Below, piece by piece: positions 54,457 through 64,000 of a stretch of 64,000 nt of DNA (position 1 is its first letter; each line of letters starts with the position of its first letter). A program made the position numbers and the translations under genes. Source of the DNA: Curvularia sp. ZM96 (Eukaryota; Ascomycota; Dothideomycetes; Pleosporales; Pleosporaceae); the NCBI GenBank assembly GCA_022457065.1, contig JAJGBQ010000005.1, forward strand, positions 248,001 through 312,000, read 5' to 3'. The notes beneath the pieces are model-generated. The model was not told the origin of the DNA, did not search any database, and saw only the letters and a list, made by a program, of their open reading frames with translations.

Positions 54457-56228
54457 CTACTGCCTCGCCTTGGAGATACTCACCACGTTCCTCAGCGTCC
54501 CAAATGGCAGCACGTCGGCAATGCGCTTCTTGCTCGCAAAAAGCATGACTAGCCTATCCAGTCCACAGCCCCAGCCTCCCGTAGGCGGCATCCCCCATTC
54601 TAGCGCTTCCAAGTAACTCTCGTCTACAGCGCCCTCACCCTCGGGATGGAAATCGCGCTGCTGGACAAACTTCCTCCGCTGCTCAAAGGGCGAGTTTTCT
54701 TCTTCGTACGCGTTGACGTATTCGCGGCCGTGGATGAAGAGCTCCACGCGCGAGGCTACGCGCTGACCCGTCGCTTCGTCCACATACGACTTGGAGAGCG
54801 GGGACAGGGCCTCTGGGTGCTGGGTAATGAAGGTAGGATTCTCGCAGAGAGGCTCAATGTACACTTCGGCCAACGTATCCAGCAAACGCGGCAACGTTGG
54901 ATTCGGTGGGACGTCCAGGCCGAGTTCTTTGAAAAACTCCAAGACATCGTTCGAAGCGTTGGGAGACGACAGGTCGGGCAGCTTGCGGCCGCTGGCTTGC
55001 TCAATGGTGGGAATGAACGGGAGTTGTGCAAAGGGTTGCGAAAAGTCGATCCCTTCTGGGGCCGCTAGTGTAGGAAAGTATGTCGATCGCAGGGACTCAA
55101 TGGCAGTATGAAGATCGTGGATCAACTGCTCTGTCCTGGCAATGACAACGGGCAGCGTAGCGCCGACCTCGTAGAACTCGCATGTAGAGAACTCGGGGTT
55201 GTGCGTGTTGTCCACGCCCTCATTCCTAAAAGCACGTCCAATTTCAAAAATCTTATCTTGCCCTCCGATGATCAGGCGCTTCAGGTTTAGCTCGGGCGCG
55301 ATCCGCAATCGGATCGGCATATTGGAAAGCTCGTTCGCAACTGTTTCAAAGGGGCGAGCAATGGCGCCTCCAGCATTGACGTCGAACATGGGCGTTTCGA
55401 CCTCCAGGAACCCGCATTCGATGAAGTAGGTACGGACATAGTCGTATATCAGTGCCCGGAGACGAAGAACATCACCAGGTTCATCGCTCGTGAGAGCATG
55501 GATGTGTGGCCGGCGCGCGAGCGTTTCCGCATCTTCAATCTTTTCTGGGAGGTGGTGAAGACAGGGGGCCAGCATTTGAGGGACCTCGAGGGCGAGCACA
55601 GAGAGCTGTCCAGTCGACGTCCTGGTTGGGTTGCCCTTGATGGCTGCCAGGAGTCAGCATGGGCCTCTGATCAAGAGCACAGCATCACGTACAAATCCAA
55701 TCACCAATCCTAGCAACTTTTTTAAAGTCCTTGAAGCTTTGGTCAAGGTCGTCTTTGGGAATGAGCTTCTTCAACTCAACCATGACTTGGAGTCGCTGAG
55801 CGTCGCGCTCGACATCAAGAAACATCAACTTGGAGCCCAGCAGCCGCACCGAGCGCACCCTTCCTGCCACTGTCAAAACAGGAACGTTGGCTCATGGGTA
55901 GCAGTTATGTCCTACCAAACACAGACACGACATCGGAGCCTGTTTCTGAAATGTCGTGATACTTTGCGTTGAAGTCGCGTATCGACAGGTTCTGGGCATT
56001 GTCTGCGTAGACCAGCCGTGGATGATAGTCACCCAATGGCTTTACCCTTGCTAGGTGCTCCAGCCGCTTCTGCTTCTCGACATCGTGCGGCCCCGTGTAA
56101 GCATCGGCCGCTATACTCTGTACGAAGCGCCTCTGGAGTGCCATGTACGCCCTCGCATGGTGCGGCTTGAGAGAGCGGCTGGCGCCATGGAGGTACGGGC
56201 GGAGGAAGTTGAAGCCTGGTTTGCTCAT
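54457..56228 (-). CDS. MSK1: Lysyl-tRNA synthetase, mitochondrial
   Basis: Three exons (56228-55916, 55869-55693, 55643-54457) give 558 residues, both introns in phase 1. The basic N-terminus (1-35) is a likely mitochondrial presequence. An OB-fold anticodon-binding domain (VAGRVRSVRLLGSKLMFLDVERD to GDWISIKGNPTRTSTGQLSV) precedes the class IIb core. Motif 1 is in the region FIECGFLEVETPMF, motif 2 in KIFEIGRAFRNEGVDNTHNPEFSTCEFYE, and motif 3 in GWGCGLDRLVMLFASKKRIADVLPFGT. It charges mitochondrial tRNA-Lys. The cytosolic enzyme has a different, longer N-terminus. A GTTAGT to GACAG intron in the 5' leader (about 56245-56440) is suggested by the sequence. Confidence 0.92.
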
Positions 56229-57820
56229 GGTTCCTTTGAATGCTGTCAGTCACAATGCGCATTGAGTGTTGTGGAGAAGAGTCAATGGAGGAGTTTGTTC
56301 AGTAAAGGGTATGGTGAAGTCAACCGCCCCGAAAGGCGTCATTCGCAACGGTTCTAAGGTTGTTTTGGATCATCATGTGATGGGATGGAGATACGAGCTG
56401 TGTCGGCACAGCAGAAGAAGAAGAGATGGTACTAACCTTTGTCAAACACGCCCCCATGTCTGTCGAGACGACGGCGGCATGTGGTGTGGTCGTGGAAAGA
56501 GTTCGCAGCGGAAGAAACTGCCAAAAGCTCAGACCACCGCGGTGCGGTAGCTCCAGCGCTCGGGGCCGCTGCCTAGCGTAAGCGAGCACGTGACGGGCCG
56601 ACTAGCGCCGTGTCCGCGTGTATATAAGGCGCGCTCTCCCCGTCCCCTTCTCGATTCCTCATACTTACCTTCTTGCGACTCACCGGGCTCAAGCATCCGG
56701 TGGTCTGACAACGTCGCCTCCATTGCACAGCGGGGTGTGGTGTTGTCATGAATCTCCTTCGGGGGCTTCAGCGGGGCAATTTTTGCTGGTCTGCCACTGT
56801 GGCTCTTTTTCATTGATACCGTTGCCTGGCGTAGCGGATTGAGGAAGAAGACGATTGGTTGGGATGGATGTTGGCGTCTGGTCAGAGTCTGGATGAAATG
56901 GACCGGGCACGACAAACGCTCCGTTTCTGAGTCGACTTGCTTGGATGACTGGCGCACATATGTAGCGCTTAAAAGATGGGACGAATGGCTACTGCGGCTG
57001 CGGACTTGCCTACCAAGCTCATCGTGCACAACTCACGTCTGGTAAACAAAGTTACCTCCACAACGCGCCGAAGACACGCCTTGTACCTGCATTAGACATC
57101 TCTTTCCCGCCTGGTATCCGCCTGTGTTACGTGCATATAGCCCAGATCCTCAATGCACCAAGACCTTACACCCGCGCACCATCATGGTTCTCAGTTCCAA
57201 GCATAAAAGTCCCCAGAGCCCGTGGTTCTGACTACAAATCAACATCCACTCCAACGCACACCCATGCTGCTTTCGCGCTTTCCTCACACCCCACAGCTAT
57301 TCTGTGGGCCTCTCTCCAGCCACACCACGATCACAATACCCTTGACCCGTACCTATATGCCGTCGATGCCGATACGCAAAGCCTGGCATTCTGGCAATGG
57401 CTATATGCCTGCTTCCAACGGCGATCGCGAAACACGTGGTGCCCCGCCATGACATCGCCATGACGCGCGACACAAATCCCATCTCCAACGCCCATTTGCA
57501 GCAGGCACATGGCATCCCCATCTCAGCTCACCCTGCGGACTTGTGCCCCTCCATAGCATATCATGACGTTAGGCTAGCCTTTCCAGGCGCATGTACAAGG
57601 GGGCGAATCAACTGCTGGTTCGCGGTAGTTGAGGAGAGACCTGCACACCCAACGTCACAATTTTGCCAGTATGTCATCGATCTGCCGCTGGAGGGAGCTG
57701 AAAAGATAGGCCTTTTGCTCCTGTATATTTATATGTCCCACCTCCTTTGTCGAGCTCTCGAATCTCCAACTTCATACTTAACACACACAAATCAATAACC
57801 CCCTTCACCAACCGCCCAAG
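56229..57820. promoter_or_regulatory. Divergent upstream region, MSK1 / alcohol dehydrogenase
   Basis: About 1.6 kb. It holds the MSK1 promoter and a likely leader intron near 56245-56440. A plus-strand TATATAA at 56621-56627 is followed by a pyrimidine-rich stretch but no credible coding frame. The dehydrogenase core promoter has a TATATTTATAT at 57724-57734, about 90 bp before its ATG. Confidence 0.45.
57724..57734 (+). promoter_or_regulatory. TATA-like box of the alcohol dehydrogenase gene
   Basis: TATATTTATAT lies about 90 bp upstream of the ATG at 57821 and is followed by a CT-rich leader. Confidence 0.5.
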
Positions 57821-59210
57821 ATGATGTCCCAAGCCGCAATGCAGGCTGAAAAGGCCGTAGGCCATGCCGACAATGCCACTACCACCCAAGATGTCACCAA
57901 CCCAGGCAACAAAGAGGAATGGGGCGACAAGTCGGAGACCATGAAGGCTCTGGCCTGGTTTGGCAAGAACGATGTTCGCATGGTCGATGCACCAAAGCCA
58001 AAGATCATTGAGCCTCGCGATGTCATTATCAAGATCACTGGATCTACCGTCTGCGGCTCAGATCTACACTTGCTCCACGGCTCCGTCGTCGAGATGCAGA
58101 AGGGAGACATTCTCGGCCACGAATTCTGTGGTATTGTAGACGAGTGCGGATCTGCTGTCACCAAGTTCCAGAAGGGGTACGTTCCAAATGTCCTCTGTTT
58201 TTGATGAATACATAGCTAACTTCTATAGTCAACGAGTTGTTGCCTCTTTCCAGATCGCCTGTGGCGACTGCTACTACTGCAAGCAGAAGCTCTCTTCCCA
58301 GTGCGAGAAGACAAACTCCAACACAATCGAGAACGCAATGTACGGCGGCCGGACCGCTGGCATGTTCGGTTACTCCCACTTCACTGGTGGTTTTGCCGGT
58401 GGCCAGGCCGAGTACACCCGTGTTCCCTATGGCGATGTAAACCTATTGCCCCTTCCAGATGATGTTCCAGATGAGCAAGGTCTCTACCTCTCTGATGTGC
58501 TGTGCACATCATGGCACGCCGTCGTCGACACTGGCGTCAAGCAGGGAGATGTTGTTGCCATCTGGGGAGCCGGCCCGATTGGACAAATGGCTGCGGACTT
58601 TTCTTTGATAAACGGCGCATCAAGAGTCATCATGATCGACTCCAACTGGCGTCTCGACTACGTCAAAAGCAAGTACCCCAACGTCGACACGCTAGATTTC
58701 TCGGCTCTGTCCAAGGGAGAGTCGGTTACCAGCAAGCTCAAGGAGATGACCAACAACCGCGGCCCTGATGTTAGCATCGAATGCGCTGCCGGAGAGTACG
58801 CAAAGGGCTGGGCCCACTACTTTGAGATGATGCTCGGTCTCGAGACCGACACCAGCGAGATTGTCAACGAGATGATTACCAGCACACGCAACATGGGCCG
58901 CTGCGGTATCACCGGTGTATACGTTGGCTTCACCAACCACTTTAACATTGGCTCTCTTATGGAGCGCGGTATCCGCCTCATTGGCAATGGCCAAGCACCC
59001 GTGCACATGTACTGGGAGTCGCTCCTCAAAATGATCCAGGAGAAGCGCATCGACCCATCCAAGATGGTCAGCCACCGCGTCCGCCTGGAGGACTTGGACA
59101 AGGTCTACTACAAGTTTGAGAAGAAGGAGGATGGCATGCAAAAGGTCTTTGTCGAGACAAAGTGGAGTTTCCCAGTCGCCCAGGGCAGCCCCCAACTGAC
59201 CAAGTACTGA
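57821..59210 (+). CDS. Zinc-dependent alcohol dehydrogenase (MDR family)
   Basis: Exons 57821-58176 and 58229-59210 give 445 residues (GTACGT donor, CTATAG acceptor, phase 2). Catalytic zinc ligands are Cys78 (VCGSDLHLLHG) and His100 with Glu101 (GHEFCG). The structural zinc site is the loop Cys130, Cys133, Cys136 and Cys144. The Rossmann motif is AIWGAGPIGQMAADF. The long insertion after the structural loop (FGYSHFTGGFAGGQAEYTRVPYGDVNLLPLP) and the overall length place it with the glutathione-independent formaldehyde dehydrogenase/dismutase-like and sugar-alcohol branches of the MDR family, not with classical ADH1. The N-terminal 40 residues are an extra disordered extension. It probably oxidises small alcohols or aldehydes with NAD in the cytosol. 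ATG codons at 57821 and 57824 are both possible. Confidence 0.9.
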
Positions 59211-59709
59211 TTTGTAATGGAGATGGGAAATGGCATTTAACTTAGTGATACCAATAAGAATGCAATGTTAATGACTGTACATGACAATATACAAAACAAT
59301 ACATAATACTACAAACACTCAACTGCTTATAAAAAAGACTTTATTGGACATATTAGTGGTTTCAACTCGTCGTGAAAATACTTGCCTTCCCCTCGAGATG
59401 TATAGTGATCTCACCCACCGTGCTGATCGCCTCAAAGCAGCATCGTAGCATTCAATCGTTGGGCTACTTATACGGTTATGATACAACACGAGTGACAGGA
59501 CTTTGATGGTCTACAGATATTCGTGTTGTTCACGGGACGAATCGCTAGCGAGCCTTGCTAAAGCTATCCAACGTACGTAGCGCGTACAGCATCCTAACAC
59601 CACCACACCACCACAGCTCCAGGAAACACTAAGACTATATAACGCTGCTTTCCCTCACTTTCTCCAGACTGTAATTCTAGACTCTAATCTCATCCAATAC
59701 AAGTCCATC
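59211..59709. other. Intergenic DNA with promoter
   Basis: About 500 bp: the alcohol dehydrogenase 3' UTR, then the promoter of the next gene. No other gene. Confidence 0.5.
59636..59642 (+). promoter_or_regulatory. TATA box of the 260-residue unknown gene
   Basis: TATATAA is 68 bp before the ATG at 59710 and is followed by a CT-rich stretch and a likely transcription start. This is a textbook fungal core promoter, which supports the gene being real. Confidence 0.55.
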
Positions 59710-60492
59710 ATGGCAACACGTAGAGGCGGATTCGTTGGCAGATTAGGCATGGGCGCACGTGGTCGCATCCACCGCATAAAGACACACGTCCTCCCATTCA
59801 CAGACCACACGGGGAAAGAAGCATTAATGATCTTCGAAGGCCGAGAAACATGCCCACTTCCCCCACTCTATAGTTTCGCTATATACTTCACGCACAAAGA
59901 CGTGAATACAGAAAACGTCCAGCCAGTCGAGCTCCTAGATGCCATTAGACACGGTACCCCGCTAAAATACTACCCCTGTCCCTTCCGTCTAGAGATATTC
60001 TTCCTGCCTGCTCCAAGTGAAGACGCTGCATCTGATGAAGCGTGCATCGCGCATTATCGCGGGGAGAAGCGTAGCCGCGGAGACTACATGCGCCAAACCG
60101 AAGCAGTCAACGCTCCAGGCAACAGCACTGGTACTGGAGGGCTCCCTGGTTTCGTGCCGAGCTACATCGACCACCCGTACGGCGACTTTCACCATGGCTG
60201 TTTGCACAACTACCAGGGACCCAATTGGCGCACAGATAAGCGGCCAGTCCGCCTCGTTTTCTTCGATCCTATCCCGCAAGAGCAATATGCGCCGATTGCG
60301 GAAGAGGCGGGGGAACCAGAAGTCCTGCCGCCAGTGTGTGTTACGCTGCATGCAATGCAGGAGAGCGACATGAAGGATTTTTGTGATAGTTTTATAGGTT
60401 TGAAGATGCATGAGATGGCGAATGGGAAGACGCAGAATGAGACAGAGGGGCCGTGGCAGGAGGCGGTGGAGCGGGGTTGGGCTACTTGGTAG
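59710..60492 (+). CDS. Uncharacterised protein (260 aa)
   Basis: This intronless protein has 260 residues. I do not recognise a family. The start is very basic with Gly (MATRRGGFVGRLGMGARGRIHRIKTH). The middle is rich in aromatic residues, Pro and His, including a His cluster (HPYGDFHHGCLHNYQGPNW), and a repeated-looking VRLVFFDP strand. There is no signal peptide or membrane helix, so it is probably soluble. The core promoter upstream is well formed and codon use is like that of neighbouring genes, so it should be expressed. A basic tail plus a compact beta-rich domain is the most that can be inferred. Confidence 0.75.
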   Translation: MATRRGGFVGRLGMGARGRIHRIKTHVLPFTDHTGKEALMIFEGRETCPLPPLYSFAIYFTHKDVNTENVQPVELLDAIRHGTPLKYYPCPFRLEIFFLPAPSEDAASDEACIAHYRGEKRSRGDYMRQTEAVNAPGNSTGTGGLPGFVPSYIDHPYGDFHHGCLHNYQGPNWRTDKRPVRLVFFDPIPQEQYAPIAEEAGEPEVLPPVCVTLHAMQESDMKDFCDSFIGLKMHEMANGKTQNETEGPWQEAVERGWATW

Positions 60493-61228
60493 AGATGTAT
60501 CTGATAGAAACGGCCTCGAACAAGTTGCTATTACCATGTCTTCCACTGGGTATGTCGAGGTACAAGTAGGATTTAGAAGGAAAAAAGAAGACCCTTAGGC
60601 TAAATGACATAGTAACAATACATACGATGAACAATCTAGGAGTCTAATACACCAAGTAAAAGAGGCTACCAGAAGCGCAGCAGATGTTTGAGAGAGCCCT
60701 AGAGGGATACAAGAACTCCTCATGCGATACACGTAATCAACAATACTCGATGCATTGGAAAACATAGGTAATCTCCATATAATGAAAGGGGAGCGCCAAG
60801 AGGCCTACGTAGTGTTCTCAAGAGCTTTGCTTGGACTAAAAGACGATCTTGGTCCGTCAAGCGACATATAGAAACAGCTTCTTCGCAAGACGATCACTGC
60901 ATTTTTTCAACAATCAAGTGGGTAGTAATACGTTTATCATCTGGTGTACAAAACCCTCCGCATGTAGAGTGGAAGTCAAGAAGACACGAGTATTTACCTT
61001 GCACCAGAGCAGAAAGGCCATTCTTTTACAAAAAGTACAGTAAGGTTAATATTTGCTTTGTTTCCTGTGCATCTAGCAAGAAATCTGTCGTTATCATTCT
61101 AAATCGGTCACTACCGTGTGGTAGGACACAGTGGATCTGCTTCATCCGTCGCATACCAGAACACTGTGTTCGTACTAAGCCATACGTGCAAGTAAGACAT
61201 GCTGCACTCACCCCTCGTCCCGATCTCC
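60493..61228. other. Intergenic DNA
   Basis: About 0.74 kb between convergent genes. It should contain two 3' UTRs. No gene or RNA is recognised. Confidence 0.45.
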
Positions 61229-62599
61229 TCACTTCTCCGACGCCGTCTGATTGAACGCATCAGGTCCATGCTTGGCCAGATACGCCTTCCGCATCTTCTC
61301 CTCTGTCCACTTGTCCCTGACGAGCCAGTAGGTCGGCACACTGTAAAAAAACCAAGCAAAGCACCAAAAGTATCCAATCGCGTACTCTACGCGATCCAGC
61401 CATTTGACCTCCGGACCGTATCCCAGCGCCCGCCTGACCTTCCTCCAGTAAAACGTGACGATGCCCTCAATAACAATCGGAATCATCTGCGCAGTATACA
61501 ACCAAGTCACTGCCCAGAGATCCGACTCTGGCTCCTCCTGCCACCGCACCATCGAATGCATGAGGCCAGAGAGGAAGAAAACCAGCGTATTCTCCACGAG
61601 CCTCGTGACCAGACTGCCGCGCTTCATGCCGATCCAGCCTCTAGTCACGCACTTGACATGGCCGATGAAGCTGTGGTAGATGAAGTTATGCCAGTACTTG
61701 CTCCAGTACCTGCGCACCGACCAGGCGTCTCGGAGGTCGCCAAACAAATTCAACGACCATTCGTCTGGCCCGTCGATTCCAAGCCCAACGTGTAAAATGA
61801 CACAGACGCTGTGGAAGGACTCGTAGAACCACATGCCGATGAGACTCCAGTTGATGGTTTCTTCGGTCCGCCAAAGGATTTCTTGCCACTCTAGGCCGAA
61901 GGGCAGGCGGTTGAAGAAGATGATCTGTTGCGATCCCGTGTAGGTCCAGTAGTTGGTGCTGACAGGTGAGTAGTGGATTATGTATTTATCCCAGGTGCTG
62001 TAGATGGTGTAGAGGATGGCGGCTTTAGTGATGTGGTAGCGGACGAGTTGCCAGCGCGTGTAGCCGTGCTGGTAGTGGGCGAAGACGGTGCGTTTCTGTT
62101 GGCTGTCTGGGGCCTTGATCGGCTCGTCGGTTTTCTTGTCGGTGATGGTGTCGTCGCCGTTCTGCTGTATCAAAAGCTTGGTCTCGTTTGCAGCAGCGTT
62201 CATGGCCCGTTTGCGCTGCTCTTCGAGTACTTGGGTGCGACTGCGGTCGTAGAATACTTTGCAGGCTTGCCTGATGCGCTCTTTTGTCTCGCCCGGGCCC
62301 GGTTGCACGTCTGGCGTGAATTCGAGAATGCAGATCTCGTAGCTCATGTGTGCGAGCCAGATCAGCATCGCTCGTGCAAACGAGTCACAAGCATCGAAGT
62401 TAGGCGCGAGGTGCTCAGAGTGCCGGAAGGCGAAGAATACTAGTATGCTGAGAAGGAATGTGGATAACTTTCGGCCCAGAGGGGTGGAGGGCGGGAAGGC
62501 AAGCGTGTAGATGGCATAGGCAAAGGACGCCGTAGTTGGAACGAGAACAGGTATGATATCGACTGGCTTCCAGTTGGGAATTATGTAGCGGCCAGGCAT
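61229..62599 (-). CDS. Wax-synthase-like membrane acyltransferase
   Basis: This intronless protein has 456 residues with about eight membrane helices. The signature SVRRYWSKYWHNFIYH, followed some 40 residues later by FFLSGLMHSM, matches the wax synthase/MBOAT-related acetyltransferase domain in which the late His is catalytic. The family includes fungal enzymes that acetylate or acylate secondary metabolites (Tri7-like) and other membrane O-acyltransferases. A hydrophilic loop (about 115-175) faces the cytosol. The product is unknown, as no polyketide or terpene synthase is nearby. It is most likely an endoplasmic reticulum enzyme. Confidence 0.85.
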   Translation of the reverse strand: MPGRYIIPNWKPVDIIPVLVPTTASFAYAIYTLAFPPSTPLGRKLSTFLLSILVFFAFRHSEHLAPNFDACDSFARAMLIWLAHMSYEICILEFTPDVQPGPGETKERIRQACKVFYDRSRTQVLEEQRKRAMNAAANETKLLIQQNGDDTITDKKTDEPIKAPDSQQKRTVFAHYQHGYTRWQLVRYHITKAAILYTIYSTWDKYIIHYSPVSTNYWTYTGSQQIIFFNRLPFGLEWQEILWRTEETINWSLIGMWFYESFHSVCVILHVGLGIDGPDEWSLNLFGDLRDAWSVRRYWSKYWHNFIYHSFIGHVKCVTRGWIGMKRGSLVTRLVENTLVFFLSGLMHSMVRWQEEPESDLWAVTWLYTAQMIPIVIEGIVTFYWRKVRRALGYGPEVKWLDRVEYAIGYFWCFAWFFYSVPTYWLVRDKWTEEKMRKAYLAKHGPDAFNQTASEK

Positions 62600-64000
62600 T
62601 TTGAGGCTTCGTGCGTTGCACTACTGCGAGTTGGTTTGGTGCGGTAGGTGTAAAGGTAGAAGTAGTGGTGAGAGAACCAGGGCCCTTATGCGGGATCTGG
62701 TTTTTGCACAAGGTGATGAAATTGAACGTGGGTCCCTCGTTTCGTTATCCGTGGTACAGAGCAGTGGGCAAACGCCTGGGGTGGAGTTGGGAAGGCAGGC
62801 TCGTCCAATTCCCTTTTCGGAAAACCAAATCACTTATACATATAACACAGATGATTTCACGATACATCAAAAATGGCACATTGTGTAGCTACTCGCACTA
62901 TTTTACTGGACTGGCAATGTAAACACTGCTTTTGAACAAAATTGGAATCGCTTGATAAGGCGCCAATCTGCTTTCACTGCGCAAGAATAGGAAACTTGGT
63001 GTAGACTAGTGTTTTGAAGTGTCGCACTTACTTCAGATTTTGTCGATTCTTTTTCGATCTCAGTCTATGGGTTTCAACCTGATGTTGTGCAAATTCATGA
63101 AGGTTATGTGTTAATGGTGATGGTTGTTCGAAGATTCTGAGCCCTAGGTCCTTAACAGATAATTTCCGTATCATTTCTAACCAAGAGCTTTATCATATAT
63201 GTGAGTATCTTAGGTGCTTGCATTCAAACATTTTTGCCTATTTTGTAATACTAAATATCGTTAATCGTGTGAATCATGAAAGGTAGCTGATTGTTCCATC
63301 CAAAAATTCGGGGCTGCTAGAATTGTTCCCATTGAAGAGGGCGTTACGAAATTCCGATTTGTTATGTTGTTACCTAAGCTGTCGAAGGACCCTAGATTGC
63401 CCGTGCTGCTATCAAGTCCCTCCTTCTTATAACGAGGCTGCATTCAGAACCGCCAGTCACAGTATGGATGAAGGCACCTCCAGTGTTGGTGTATATGCAC
63501 CTCAGAATTGATTCTGCCAAAGTATATCAACCTCCAAGGAGGTTGTTTCAAGTTTATTATTGAGGTTTTGGAACTCTCGTATACTATTATTGTACTCGCA
63601 TTGTTATGCTAATGTAACTCGTATCGCACGTATACAAAGTTTAGATCGAGTGTCTAGTAGGAGACGGCGACATTACTAATCCTATAAGCCCCATAGGAAA
63701 ATGATCAACATCAGGGTAACAGATGTCTGGCGAGTACAGGTACTACTCTAGTAGCTGCTACTTGCTTCATGAACTGCCGTTGACGTAAAGAGCATACAAG
63801 TATCTCCCAGAAAAGGTCCTTCCAGCCTAGCGGGAGTGAGATCATCTCGCTGAGTCAATACATATAACCAGGGATGATGGTCTTAAGCGTAGAGCATTAC
63901 GGAGAACTCGAGGCGTTATTTCTTTTCCCCACTGCTGTGCAGTTGATAAACTTCCACACTCAACAACTACGGTTACATCTCCGCTTAATGCATGGATATC
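62600..64000. other. Promoter and gene-free end of the window
   Basis: About 1.4 kb. The first part is the promoter of the acyltransferase. Beyond 62900 the DNA is AT-rich with no supported gene. A gene could start beyond the edge. No telomere repeat is present. Confidence 0.45.

Noticed and set aside
63000..64000. Subtelomeric end
   Set aside because: AT-rich and gene-free, but no TTAGGG repeats or subtelomeric helicase are seen.

Overview
The window is nuclear DNA from a filamentous ascomycete, most likely a Dothideomycete (Pleosporales-like). The evidence is short 45-115 nt introns with GTRNGY donors and CTAAC/CTGAC-type branch sites, a HET-domain gene, a DUF7624-type gene, a dispersed 5S rRNA gene and RIP-like transition mutations in one repeat. 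The species cannot be named from this sequence alone. No telomere repeat is seen at either end.

Layout. 0-6.5 kb: a secreted CBM1-GH10 xylanase, a 0.55 kb imperfect palindromic repeat, a three-exon RNase H-like gene and a lone 5S rRNA gene. 6.5-11.4 kb: an MFS permease and a Gfo/Idh/MocA dehydrogenase diverging from a shared 0.6 kb promoter, then a secreted PAN/Apple-like protein. 12.4-31 kb is a gene-dense housekeeping block: SWR1 remodeller, a complex I accessory subunit, a MUN/C2 (Munc13/Ync13-like) trafficking protein, an Ino4-like bHLH factor, the histidine methyltransferase HPM1, an uncharacterised membrane protein and mitochondrial threonyl-tRNA synthetase. 31-40 kb is gene-poor and holds a catalytically dead pepsin-like membrane protein and an SREBP-type bHLH factor. 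40-44.5 kb: a HET-domain gene followed by HMG-CoA synthase. 45.6-62.6 kb: NPR2 (GATOR1/SEACIT), a seven-exon DUF7624-like gene, a MYND protein, mitochondrial lysyl-tRNA synthetase, a zinc alcohol dehydrogenase, an unknown protein and a wax-synthase-like membrane acyltransferase. The last 1.4 kb is non-coding.

The most unusual structure is around the HET gene. It is bracketed by 48 bp inverted repeats (39971-40018 and 42600-42647) that match at 38 of 48 positions and are each flanked by TA. This is the architecture of a small terminal-inverted-repeat element whose only cargo is an incompatibility gene. Other points of interest are the acidic Gly-Glu insert in the xylanase linker, the recurring Cys-Trp-x-Leu-Cys helical motif in the DUF7624-like protein, the GC-AG intron in the RNase H gene, and the loss of both catalytic motifs in the pepsin-like receptor.

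Exon structures were derived by eye from splice signals and reading-frame continuity. They need RNA evidence.
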